From Croceicoccus gelatinilyticus (lineage in GTDB: Bacteria > Pseudomonadota > Alphaproteobacteria > Sphingomonadales > Sphingomonadaceae), in assembly GCF_018398395.1 (NCBI RefSeq), contig NZ_JAHCBF010000003.1, positions 326,163-390,162 of the forward strand: a DNA stretch of 64,000 nt, read 5' to 3'. Both the position numbers and the translations under genes were made by a program. Numbering within the stretch: the stretch's first letter is position 1; every line of letters starts with the position of its first letter. Below the pieces are notes generated by a model. It worked only from the letters and a program-made list of their open reading frames with translations, searched no databases and had not been told where the DNA came from. Of this stretch, positions 1 to 7,622 are shown piece by piece.

Positions 1-307
1 CGGGTGCATTGAGCCCGTCGGGCCGCCCGTCGAGCCAGCCGGTCTGGGCGAAATGGACATGTGCGTCGATGAGGCCCGGCGTTACGTAACGCCCTGCGAG
101 CTGCACGATGTCCGCTTTTTTCGGGACCTTGCAGTCATCGGCGGTGCCAATGCAGGAGATCTTGCCTTCGTCGACAAGGATCACGCTATCCTCGATCGCG
201 GTGCCGGTCCCGTCGATGGCAGTCGCGCCGACGAGGGCTGTGGTACCGGCATGCGCAGGTGTCGCCATTCCCAGTGATAAAGTGGCGAGCGTGACTATTT
301 TCTTCAT
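1..307 (-). CDS. Exported amidohydrolase family protein, N-terminal part only
   Basis: Reading leftwards from an ATG at 307, the frame stays open for 102 codons to the window edge, so only the N-terminus is present. It begins with a signal peptide (MKKIVTLATLSLGMATPAHA, predicted cut after AHA), then a beta-rich stretch, then VTPGLIDAHVHF, which is the HxH metal-binding motif that opens the TIM barrel of amidohydrolases. Members exported this way are usually metal-dependent peptidases or imidazolonepropionase-like enzymes of the periplasm; the substrate cannot be read from this fragment. It follows rpsI on the same strand but is separated from it by a terminator. Confidence 0.85.
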   Translation of the reverse strand, partial: MKKIVTLATLSLGMATPAHAGTTALVGATAIDGTGTAIEDSVILVDEGKISCIGTADDCKVPKKADIVQLAGRYVTPGLIDAHVHFAQTGWLDGRPDGLNAP

Positions 308-367
308 GCGACCTCCCATTCTTTGCGCAACATGCATGATGCGGCGGAAATGGGAAGCGCGGATACG

Positions 368-393
368 AAAAAGGCGGCCCCGCCGGGACCGCC
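368..393 (-). terminator. Rho-independent terminator after rpsI
   Basis: On the minus strand a GC-rich stem (GGCGGTCCC paired with GGGGCCGCC around GGC) is followed at once by five T residues. It lies about 37 bases beyond the rpsI stop and before the amidohydrolase start, so it should end the rplM-rpsI transcript. Confidence 0.8.
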
Positions 394-429
394 CTCTTCT
401 TTTCGATTTCTCGAAAGTTTCGTCGAAAC

Positions 430-936
430 TTAGCGCTTCGAGAACTGGAAGCTGCGACGTGCCTTTGCACGGCCGTACTTCTTACGCTCAACCACGCGGC
501 TGTCGCGGGTGAGGAAGCCGGCTGCCTTGACGGTGCCGCGCAGGGCGGGTTCGTACTTCGACAGGGCCTGCGAGATACCGTGCTTCACGGCGCCAGCCTG
601 ACCTGAGAGGCCACCACCCTTGACGGTGGCGACGACGTCGTACTGACCCTGGCGATCGGTGATCGCGAAGGGCTGGTCGATGACGAGGCGCAGCGTGGGA
701 CGCGCGAAGTAGACTTCCTGGTCGCGGCCGTTGACGGTGATCTTGCCCGAACCGGGCTTGATCCAGACGCGTGCGACGGCGTCCTTACGGCGACCGGTCG
801 CATAGGCGCGGCCGAAATTGTCAAGCTCCTGCTCGCGCAGCGGCGTGGTGGGAACCTGGGCTTCGGTGTTCTCGATCTCGGTGCCTTCGGTCAGCTCGGC
901 GAGATCGGACAGATCCTTAACTTCGTTGTCGGCCAT
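430..936 (-). CDS. rpsI: Small ribosomal subunit protein uS9 (S9)
   Basis: The 168-residue product is ribosomal protein S9 of the 30S subunit. The S9 fold starts near residue 44 ([14 protein letters not shown]), and the conserved basic tail ends in FSKR, the terminal Lys-Arg that reaches toward the P-site tRNA in this family. A roughly 40-residue acidic N-terminal extension precedes the fold, longer than in E. coli (130 residues) but common in alphaproteobacteria. Its ATG overlaps the rplM stop by one base (TAATG), so the two are translationally coupled in the usual L13-S9 order. Confidence 0.98.
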   Translation of the reverse strand: MADNEVKDLSDLAELTEGTEIENTEAQVPTTPLREQELDNFGRAYATGRRKDAVARVWIKPGSGKITVNGRDQEVYFARPTLRLVIDQPFAITDRQGQYDVVATVKGGGLSGQAGAVKHGISQALSKYEPALRGTVKAAGFLTRDSRVVERKKYGRAKARRSFQFSKR

Positions 937-1415
937 TATGCACCAACCTTGTTCTTGCGATTGCGGGCAGCGACATCGATCACGGCGGGCTTCTGACCGT
1001 CGTGCGGGTGTTCGGTGCCGGCGTAGAGGTGGAGAGCCTTCATCTGCTGACGGCCGAGCGGGCCGCGCGGAACCATACGCTCAACGGCCTTTTCAAGGAC
1101 ACGCTCGGGGAAGCGACCTTCGAGGATCTTCGCCGGAGTGGTTTCCTTGATGCCGCCGGCATAGCCGGTGTGCTTGTAGTACTTCTTGTCCTGCGTCTTG
1201 TTGCCGGTGAACTTCACCTTGTCCGCATTGATGACGACGACGTGGTCGCCGCAATCGACGTGCGGGGTGTAGGTCGGCTTGTGCTTGCCGCGCAGGATGT
1301 TGGCGATGATCACCGCCAGACGACCGACGACGAGACCATCGGCGTCGATGATGTGCCAGTTCTTTTCGACCTCGGCCGGCTTGATCGACCGGGTCTGGGT
1401 GCTGAGCGCCTTCAT
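936..1415 (-). CDS. rplM: Large ribosomal subunit protein uL13 (L13)
   Basis: The 159-residue product is L13, an early-assembling 50S protein. Recognisable stretches are [15 protein letters not shown] near the N-terminus, [18 protein letters not shown] in the middle, and [21 protein letters not shown] near the C-terminus. The ATG at 1415 is chosen because homology begins there; a longer open frame upstream to 1508 has no L13-like sequence. It is the first gene of the rplM-rpsI operon. Confidence 0.98.
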   Translation of the reverse strand: MKALSTQTRSIKPAEVEKNWHIIDADGLVVGRLAVIIANILRGKHKPTYTPHVDCGDHVVVINADKVKFTGNKTQDKKYYKHTGYAGGIKETTPAKILEGRFPERVLEKAVERMVPRGPLGRQQMKALHLYAGTEHPHDGQKPAVIDVAARNRKNKVGA

Positions 1416-1552
1416 GGCTTTCAGTTCCTTACGTTGAAAAAAGAGAATCGCCACGGGGCTGCCGCGGCGAGTTGGCGCGCTTTTGTGCGCATCGGGCCTG
1501 CAAGTCAAGCAAATCGGGGGCTTTCAGACGCGGTAAAATAATACCGCACGTT

Positions 1553-1882
1553 TCAGGCCCCGTCAGCGATAGGCTCTATTCCGGCCAACCAAGCCAGGGT
1601 TTCGCCGCCTGCGGCCCCGCAGGTCCATCCGGTGATCGCGGGGGTATCGTAAGGGTGAAGTTCTTCCAGCCTGACTACCGCGCGATGAAGCATGTCGGCC
1701 CTCGTCTTGAACAGGGCGCCCACTTCCTCGCCTGCGCCGCGTTCGCCGTGCCAGACATAGCGGGACTTTATCGGGATCATGTTGCAGCAGGCGATAAGGC
1801 CTTCGTCGAGCAGGGCATCGGCAACCTTTGCGGCACTGTCTTCGTCCTCGAAAGGAGCCCAGATCAGCGCCGCCCCGCTCAT
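1553..1882 (-). CDS. cutA: Divalent-cation tolerance protein CutA
   Basis: This 109-residue protein matches the CutA1 family, small trimeric ferredoxin-like-fold proteins linked to copper and divalent-metal tolerance but of uncertain biochemical role. Family marks are LLDEGLIACCNMIPIKSRYV, W in VWHGER, an FKT stretch, and LHPYDTPAITGW. The ATG at 1882 overlaps the ctaA stop (ATGA), so it is coupled to heme A synthase. The longer upstream frame is only the shadow of ctaA. Pairing with a heme/copper-oxidase gene fits a metal-handling context, but that link is inference. Confidence 0.93.
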   Translation of the reverse strand: MSGAALIWAPFEDEDSAAKVADALLDEGLIACCNMIPIKSRYVWHGERGAGEEVGALFKTRADMLHRAVVRLEELHPYDTPAITGWTCGAAGGETLAWLAGIEPIADGA

Positions 1883-2985
1883 TTCAGGACGCTCCCCGGC
1901 ATCCTGTCGCGAAAGCCAAGTGCATGCGCACCCCACACCGTGGTGACGAGCACAAGCGCGCCGACGACCTGGTGCGCCACGGCGACCCAGATTTCCATCC
2001 CGGTCCAGATCGTCGCGATGCCAAGCAGGATCTGCGTGCCGAACGCGGCATGAAGGAAGATCGAGATATGCCGGTGCTTGGCCCGAAGTCGGCGGCCCAT
2101 GACGACGAGAGCAGCCACCGCGACCCATGCCCACCAGCGATGGATGAAGTGCACGAGGTAGGGGTCTGCCGTAAACGCGAACAAAGCGCCGCGAGACCAG
2201 TCGATGCCTTCGGGGAACAGGCTTCCCTGCATCAGCGGCCACGAATTGAGCAGCCCGCCACCGGCGACATAGCCTGCGTTAAGACCGGCCATCCACGCGC
2301 CGTAGAGCAACTGCACTGCGAGAATCGCGAGGACCCAGATGCTGAAGCCCGACAGCCCTGCGTGCGGATCGCTACGCGCCCAGTTGCGCAAGTCGAGCGC
2401 GGTCCAGACAAGACCTCCCAACGTGAACAGCGCAGTCATCAGATGGATCGAGAGCCAGTAGTGCGAAACGTCGGTCCGCATATCGAGCATGGCCTCGGTC
2501 CCGACGCCGGAACGCACCATCATCCACCCGAACACGCCCTGCATTCCGCCAAGGGCCAGAAGAGCCAGCAGGCGCGGCTTGTATCCGGCAGGGATTGCTC
2601 CGCGGGACCAGTACCAGGCTAGCGGCAGGGCAAAGGCCAGCCCGATCAGCCGGCCCAGCAGGCGGTGAAACCATTCCCAGAAGTAGATGAACTTGTATTC
2701 GGCCAGCGTCATACCCGCCGGGCCATTCACCTCGATATATTCGGGGATCTGCTTGTACGCGTCGAATTCGGCCTGCCACGCGGATTCGCTCAGCGGTGGT
2801 ATCGCGCCGGTCACGGGCTTCCATTCGGTGATGGAAAGGCCTGATTCAGTAAGGCGGGTAATGCCGCCCACTGCGATCATCAGGATTACGAGAGCCGCGA
2901 CAACCGCCAGCCAGCGCGAAAGGGCCAGCGGCCTTTCACTGCCATAGCGGACGGAATCGGGGGGATAGATGAGGGCCGTCTTCAT
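1879..2985 (-). CDS. ctaA: Heme A synthase, COX15/CtaA type 2
   Basis: The 368-residue integral membrane protein oxidises the C8 methyl of heme O to give heme A for aa3-type cytochrome oxidase. About eight hydrophobic helices are visible, with paired heme-ligand histidines in conserved settings (FWEWFHRLLGR, SIHLMTA, YLVHFIHRWWAW, AVAHQVVGA). The first periplasmic loop (GLSITEWKPVTGAIPPL) has no Cys pair, which places it in the alphaproteobacterial/mitochondrial type that lacks the Cys disulfide. The ATG at 2985 is preferred over the longer frame from 3075, whose extra residues look non-coding. Confidence 0.95.
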   Translation of the reverse strand: MKTALIYPPDSVRYGSERPLALSRWLAVVAALVILMIAVGGITRLTESGLSITEWKPVTGAIPPLSESAWQAEFDAYKQIPEYIEVNGPAGMTLAEYKFIYFWEWFHRLLGRLIGLAFALPLAWYWSRGAIPAGYKPRLLALLALGGMQGVFGWMMVRSGVGTEAMLDMRTDVSHYWLSIHLMTALFTLGGLVWTALDLRNWARSDPHAGLSGFSIWVLAILAVQLLYGAWMAGLNAGYVAGGGLLNSWPLMQGSLFPEGIDWSRGALFAFTADPYLVHFIHRWWAWVAVAALVVMGRRLRAKHRHISIFLHAAFGTQILLGIATIWTGMEIWVAVAHQVVGALVLVTTVWGAHALGFRDRMPGSVLK

Positions 2986-3054
2986 GTCTTCGGACCCGCA
3001 TCTGCTTCGCTTTGCCGCAAAGCGCAAGGGCGTCTCGCGGATTCCGCTTGTTAA

Positions 3055-3071
3055 ATGATATATTGTTACAT
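3055..3071. promoter_or_regulatory. AT-rich near-palindrome, candidate metal-responsive operator
   Basis: The 17-base ATGATATATTGTTACAT lies 12 bases before the MerC-like start and about 70 bases from the ctaA start, in otherwise GC-rich DNA. Outer bases are symmetric (ATG...CAT) but the centre is imperfect. It is reminiscent of alphaproteobacterial Zur/Fur-family operators, which I infer from composition and from the metal-related neighbour, not from a motif search. Confidence 0.35.
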
Positions 3072-3083
3072 ACATGGCCCCTC

Positions 3084-3458
3084 ATGGAACGACCAAGCTA
3101 TGCGACGCGCCTGAAGCTGGACCGGATGGGAATCGCCCTATCCGGCCTGTGTGCCGTGCATTGCGTGGCGAGCATTGTGCTCGTCGGTCTGCTGGGCCTT
3201 GGCGGCCAGTGGCTGCTGGCGCCCGAGATACATGAATTCGGCCTTGGTCTTGCGATCCTTGTCGGGGCGGCGACCATCGGAGTGGGCGTTTTGCGCCATG
3301 GCCGGATGCTGCCTTTGGCCGTGGGCGGGTTCGGTCTGGCGCTGATGGGCGTGGCTCTCATCGTTCCGCACGGCGCGCCCGAGGCATTCCTGACTATCGC
3401 GGGCGTTGTCTGCGTCGCGATCGCGCATGTCATGAACTTGCGCGCCCATTCGTTCTGA
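3084..3458 (+). CDS. MerC-domain inner-membrane protein
   Basis: The 124-residue protein has four hydrophobic helices and the GLCAVHC motif (Cys23 and Cys27) in the first helix, as in MerC mercury-transport proteins. Sphingomonads commonly carry such chromosomal MerC-domain proteins without any mer operon; their cargo is unknown and may be another soft metal. No merA, merT or merR is nearby. ATG 3084 is chosen because the first helix follows closely. An earlier in-frame start at 3012 would put the operator-like site inside the coding region and is less likely. Confidence 0.8.
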   Translation: MERPSYATRLKLDRMGIALSGLCAVHCVASIVLVGLLGLGGQWLLAPEIHEFGLGLAILVGAATIGVGVLRHGRMLPLAVGGFGLALMGVALIVPHGAPEAFLTIAGVVCVAIAHVMNLRAHSF

Positions 3459-3529
3459 CCGCCGGATAAAAGCACCGACCGCCCCCGCGCTCTTGCATCG
3501 CGGAGGTTGAAGCGGCGGGCAAAGCGGCT

Positions 3530-4537
3530 ATGTCGCCTTCCATGTCCGAACAGATCTCCATCATCGTCAACGGCGAGACCCGCCGTATTCCCCGCGGCAG
3601 TTCGATCGCGGACCTTGCCCGCCTGCTCGAACTGGACCCGGCGAAAGTCGCGGTGGAGCGCAATGGCGACATCGTGCCGCGCTCGACGCTGGAAGGCGTG
3701 GGTCTGGCGCAGGGTGACAAGCTGGAAATCGTGCATTTCGTGGGAGGTGGTGACGTGAGTTCGGTAAACGACGATAGCTGGACGGTGGCCGGCAAGACCT
3801 TCCGTTCGCGCCTGATCGTGGGCACGGGCAAGTACAAGGATTTCGAACAGAACGCCGCCGCGGTCGAGGCGAGCGGAGCCGAGATCGTCACGGTCGCGGT
3901 ACGCCGCGTAAACGTATCGGACCCCAAGGCACCGATGCTGACCGACTTCATCGACCCGAAGAAGATCACGTACCTGCCCAACACGGCGGGCTGCTTCACC
4001 GCAGAAGACGCGATCCGCACCCTGCGCCTTGCGCGCGAGGCAGGCGGCTGGGACCTGGTGAAGCTGGAAGTGCTGGGCGAGGCAAAGACGCTATATCCCA
4101 ACATGATCGAAACGATCCGCGCGACCGAAGTCCTCGCCAAGGAAGGCTTCAAGCCGATGGTTTACTGCGCCGACGATCCGATCGCGGCCAAGCAGCTGGA
4201 AGATGCAGGCGCGGTTGCGATCATGCCGCTGGGCGCGCCGATCGGGTCGGGTCTCGGCATCCAGAACCGCGTGACAATCCGCCTGATCGTCGAAGGCGCT
4301 AGCGTGCCGGTGCTGGTCGATGCCGGTGTTGGCACGGCATCCGACGCCGCCGTCGCGATGGAACTGGGCTGCGAAGGCGTGCTGATGAACACCGCCATTG
4401 CCGAGGCGAAGGACCCGATCCTCATGGCCCACGCCATGAAACTGTCGGTCGAAGCAGGCCGCGCCGCCTATCGCGCAGGCCGCATGGCCACGCGTAAGTA
4501 CGCCGACCCGTCGAGCCCGCTTGCCGGTCTGATCTGA
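3530..4537 (+). CDS. thiG: ThiS-ThiG fusion: sulfur carrier and thiazole synthase in one chain
   Basis: The 335-residue product joins two thiamine-pathway proteins. Residues 6-74 are ThiS-like (ubiquitin fold, ending VHFVGGGD), and residues 80-335 are ThiG, the TIM-barrel thiazole synthase that condenses DXP, dehydroglycine and ThiS-borne sulfur. The Schiff-base lysine region ([11 protein letters not shown]), [11 protein letters not shown] and the phosphate-binding [19 protein letters not shown] segment are intact. ThiS normally needs a free C-terminal Gly-Gly to carry the thiocarboxylate, which a fused form cannot offer; see the internal start at 3743-3757. Fused ThiS/ThiG proteins are an annotated class, so this is not a frameshift artefact. 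No TPP riboswitch is seen upstream. Start may be ATG 3530 or 3542. Confidence 0.92.
   Translation: MSPSMSEQISIIVNGETRRIPRGSSIADLARLLELDPAKVAVERNGDIVPRSTLEGVGLAQGDKLEIVHFVGGGDVSSVNDDSWTVAGKTFRSRLIVGTGKYKDFEQNAAAVEASGAEIVTVAVRRVNVSDPKAPMLTDFIDPKKITYLPNTAGCFTAEDAIRTLRLAREAGGWDLVKLEVLGEAKTLYPNMIETIRATEVLAKEGFKPMVYCADDPIAAKQLEDAGAVAIMPLGAPIGSGLGIQNRVTIRLIVEGASVPVLVDAGVGTASDAAVAMELGCEGVLMNTAIAEAKDPILMAHAMKLSVEAGRAAYRAGRMATRKYADPSSPLAGLI
3743..3757 (+). promoter_or_regulatory. Internal ribosome-binding site and GTG inside thiS-thiG
   Basis: A perfect GGAGG (3743-3747) sits 7 bases before an in-frame GTG (3755-3757, codon 76). The GGAGG overlaps the codons for the Gly-Gly-Gly at the ThiS tail. Initiation here would produce a free ThiG domain of about 260 residues from the same message. 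Spacing and strength are as good as for any start in the window; use in vivo is not shown by sequence alone. Confidence 0.5.
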
Positions 4538-4664
4538 CCTGAAAAGAGCAATCGGGCGCAAAAATCAGCGCGCCTCTTAACCCGATCCTAACCCCGTTTC
4601 GCGCAATCTTGCAGAACACTCCCGCCACAGATGCGGGAACTGTGCAGGACGAGAAGGAAGGATC

Positions 4665-5201
4665 ATGGCGCAGCTCGACACGGCATCTCTGGCAATCGCG
4701 GAACTTCGCGAATTTGCCGAGTTCGACCCGGCGGAGCAGCGTTATATCCGACGAGGTCTCGACATTGGCCTCGCCCGCGCCGACGCACTGGCCCGCTGGG
4801 CGCGCAATCCCGACGAGGCTTCTTCGATCCGCCGCCAGACGCTGGCCTACCAGCAGCTTCGCACGCTTCGCGCCGCGCTTCCCGCGATGCAGAGCGGTGA
4901 CAAGATGGAGCGCTTCATGGGCCGTCTCATCGCGCTGACTGCAGCCGATCTTGGCGAAGGGTGCATCAACGGATTCGCGGCCTACCGCTTCCTTTATGAG
5001 CGTCTGCTCGGCCCGGAAGTGCGTCCCTGGCTGCCCGCAGCCTTTTGTGCTGCCTCTGCGCTGCCGCAGATTGTGCCAGAACGGCGCAAGGTGCTGCTCC
5101 ACTCGATCAGCGAGGCCGCCGCGTGCGCTCCGGGCTGGTCAAAGCGCCGTCCGGGATTCTATCCTGACTGGATCGAAGACCAGTCGGCGGAGATCCATTG
5201 A
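4665..5201 (+). CDS. Unknown soluble protein, first of a coupled pair
   Basis: The 178-residue product is mostly helical, without signal peptide or membrane segment. I do not recognise the family. It begins MAQLDTASLAIAELREF, preceded by a good ribosome-binding site (AAGGAAGG, 4655-4662, close before ATG 4665), and ends with two Trp-rich patches (GWSKRRPGFYPDWIED). The next gene starts inside its stop codon, so the two are likely made together and may act together. Codon use matches the surrounding chromosome. Confidence 0.75.
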   Translation: MAQLDTASLAIAELREFAEFDPAEQRYIRRGLDIGLARADALARWARNPDEASSIRRQTLAYQQLRTLRAALPAMQSGDKMERFMGRLIALTAADLGEGCINGFAAYRFLYERLLGPEVRPWLPAAFCAASALPQIVPERRKVLLHSISEAAACAPGWSKRRPGFYPDWIEDQSAEIH

Positions 5202-5707
5202 GCGCTATCACGGGACAGCCGGTGCCCGAAACCGGCGGAAACGGACCCCATTGGGACGAAATCTGTAGCTGGCGAGGCCGCTGCATGAACCTCTACGCGC
5301 GCAGTGATGAGATCATCTGCGAAACGCTGATGGTGGCCGAGGCTGCTGGACACGAGGTCGACCTGACGCTCCCCTCGCACGAACAGCTTGGCATCTTGCG
5401 GGATCTTGCAGAGGCCGAGACTGGCGGCGAAGGCAAGCGTTCCAACGTCGTCCGCGCCATCGATGCCTGGTCGAAACTGGGCGTACGCCGGCCTTTCGTG
5501 GTCAGCGGGGTGATCACGGCACTCATGCAGAACAAGGAACGCTGGCACGCGCGCTTCGATTCGATGACTGGCAGCGGCGACAGCGTGAAGATCGAACAGT
5601 GGGTCGCCGACAAGGTCGAGGCCGAAGCGTTCGAGGAAGTGCTCGACGCGGCCTATACCCTGCTCAGCATCGAGCTGGAGCAGTTCCAGACCAACTTCGG
5701 CTTCTGA
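5198..5707 (+). CDS. Unknown soluble protein, second of a coupled pair
   Basis: The 169-residue product starts at a TTG overlapping the previous stop (TTGA), a typical coupled start; the next in-frame ATG is at 5285 and would lose about 29 residues. It is helical and acidic, with no membrane segment. Features that stand out are the WDEICSWRGRCMNLYAR segment and an acidic C-terminal helix (EAEAFEEVLDAAYTLLSIELEQF). I cannot assign a family. It converges on the acyl-CoA ligase with a single base between the stops. Confidence 0.72.
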   Translation: MSAITGQPVPETGGNGPHWDEICSWRGRCMNLYARSDEIICETLMVAEAAGHEVDLTLPSHEQLGILRDLAEAETGGEGKRSNVVRAIDAWSKLGVRRPFVVSGVITALMQNKERWHARFDSMTGSGDSVKIEQWVADKVEAEAFEEVLDAAYTLLSIELEQFQTNFGF

Positions 5708-5708
5708 C

Positions 5709-7559
5709 TTAACTTTTGTACATTGATCCGATCCGATCGGCATAGCGGTCGCGGATCTTGTGGCGTCGGATCTTCAAGGACGGCGTCATCTCATGATTCT
5801 CGATCGTGAACGGCTCGTCCGCGAATTCGAAGCGGCGCACTTTCTCGATCACCGACAGGTCGACGTTCACGCGGTCCACCGCCTTGCGGACCGCCGCCTT
5901 GAAGTCGGGATTGTCCTTCAGCTTCGTCCAGTCGTTCTCGACCTTGTTCTCACGCGCCCAGTCGCGTGACCATTCGGCATCGGGCACGATCAGGCCGACG
6001 ATGTACGGCTTGCGATCGCCCGAGACCATGGCCTGCGCGATCTCCGGCTCCAGCGTCAGCATGCCTTCGACGCGCTGGGGCGCGACGTTGTCGCCCTTGT
6101 CGTTGACGATCATGTCCTTCTTGCGGTCGGTGATCTTGATCCGCCCGCGTTCGTCGAAGTGGCCGATGTCGCCTGTGTGGAGCCAGCCGTCAACCAGCGT
6201 CTTCGCGGTTTCCTCTGCGTTCTGCCAGTACCCATGCATGACCATTTCGCCGCGCGCGAGGATTTCGCCATCTTCGGCGATGCGTACCTCGGCACCGTGG
6301 ATCGGCGGGCCGACGGTATCCATCTTCAGCCCCGAATCCGGACGGCTGACCGAGATGACGGGGCCGCTTTCGGTCTGGCCATAGCCTTGCAGCAGCGGCA
6401 GGCCGAGGCCGGTGAAGAAGTACCCGATCTCGGGATTGAGCGGCGCGCCGCCCGAAACCATCGCCTTGATCCGCCCGCCGAACTTGGCACGAACCTTGGG
6501 GCGCAAGACTTTGTTCAGGACGCGGTTCTCGAGAGCATCGAGCAGCGGACGGCTCCGGCCCTCGGCTTGGCGCTCGACCAGCGCCATCGCCCGGTCCGCC
6601 AGCGTCTGCGCGGCCTTGCCCTGCTTTTGCAACTGCTTGAGAATGCGTGAGCGCAGTACTTCGAACAGGCGCGGGACGACGACCATGATCGTCGGCCCGA
6701 CATCCTCGATATTTCCGGCAAGCTTATCGAGCCCTTCGGAATAATAGATCTTCGCGCCAAGGCAGATCGGGAAGAACTGCCCGCCGGTATGCTCGTAGGC
6801 GTGGCTTAGCGGGAGGAAGGAGAGGAAGCTCTCTTCTTCCCATTTGAAATCTTCTGCGATCACGCGCCCGGCGCCCGCGCAGTTCATCAGGATTGCGCCG
6901 TGATGCTGGCGCACGCCGCGCGGCGCCCCGCCGGTGCCGCTGGTGTAGATGATGCAGGCAAGGTCCTCGCGCTGCACGCCGTCCATGCGGGTCGTCACCG
7001 CCTTGTGCGCGGCATCGGCATCGCCGGTCAGCATGTCGGCCAGAGTATGGAAGCGGGCCGTGCCGACCTGTTCCTGCTTCAGCGGCTCGAACGAGATCAC
7101 ATGCTCGACCGAAGGGCTGTTCAGCACGGCGGGAAGCAGCGTCTTGCCCAGTTTCGCCGACGACACGAATGCCGCCCGCGCGCCCGAGTTCTCGAGCACG
7201 TGCAAGTGATCGGGCGTGGTGTTCGTGGTGTATGCGGGCACGCTGACAAGGCCCGCGGCCATGATTGCAAGGTCCGCAATGCACCATTCGGGGCGATTCT
7301 CGCTGACGATGACGACGCGGTCGCCCTTGTTGAGGCCGATGGCCAGCATCGCTTCGGCCAGCAGAGTTACCTGGCGGGCAACTTCGGACCAGCTCAGCGG
7401 CTGCCAGCTACCGTCGATCTTGGCATAGAGGAAAGGTGCATCGCCCAACCGTTCGGCGCGATGCAGGAACAGCGAGACGAGGTTCTGCGCCTCATCAATC
7501 TCGGCAATAGTGAACCCGTTCGGGCCCGAATGCGGTCCACCCGCAGTGGTTTTCGCCAT
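5709..7559 (-). CDS. Long-chain acyl-CoA ligase (AMP-forming)
   Basis: The 616-residue enzyme belongs to the ANL adenylate-forming superfamily and activates fatty acids to acyl-CoA via acyl-AMP. The phosphate loop is YTSGTGGAPRGV (residues 205-216), the A5 motif is GYGQTE, the A7 region is WLHTGDIG, and the hinge/A8 region is ITDRKKDMIV. The phosphate loop differs from the usual YTSGTTGxPKG at two sites (second Thr to Gly, Lys to Arg). Length and N-terminal LVSLFLHRAERLGDAPF fit the long-chain FadD15-like group. It may serve beta-oxidation or lipid remodelling; substrate length is inferred from family only. Confidence 0.9.
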   Translation of the reverse strand: MAKTTAGGPHSGPNGFTIAEIDEAQNLVSLFLHRAERLGDAPFLYAKIDGSWQPLSWSEVARQVTLLAEAMLAIGLNKGDRVVIVSENRPEWCIADLAIMAAGLVSVPAYTTNTTPDHLHVLENSGARAAFVSSAKLGKTLLPAVLNSPSVEHVISFEPLKQEQVGTARFHTLADMLTGDADAAHKAVTTRMDGVQREDLACIIYTSGTGGAPRGVRQHHGAILMNCAGAGRVIAEDFKWEEESFLSFLPLSHAYEHTGGQFFPICLGAKIYYSEGLDKLAGNIEDVGPTIMVVVPRLFEVLRSRILKQLQKQGKAAQTLADRAMALVERQAEGRSRPLLDALENRVLNKVLRPKVRAKFGGRIKAMVSGGAPLNPEIGYFFTGLGLPLLQGYGQTESGPVISVSRPDSGLKMDTVGPPIHGAEVRIAEDGEILARGEMVMHGYWQNAEETAKTLVDGWLHTGDIGHFDERGRIKITDRKKDMIVNDKGDNVAPQRVEGMLTLEPEIAQAMVSGDRKPYIVGLIVPDAEWSRDWARENKVENDWTKLKDNPDFKAAVRKAVDRVNVDLSVIEKVRRFEFADEPFTIENHEMTPSLKIRRHKIRDRYADRIGSMYKS

Positions 7560-7622
7560 GCGGCGTGTCCTTCCTTTCCTCTCCGTAATGCGCTTCTAGG
7601 GCGCGCGTTCCCTAGCGGCAAC

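Noticed and set aside
3084..3458. Mercury-resistance operon
   Set aside because: No merA, merT, merP or merR is present; a lone MerC-domain protein is not enough.
3459..3529. Possible TPP riboswitch before the thiS-thiG gene
   Set aside because: The 70-base gap is too short and lacks the conserved THI-box sequences.
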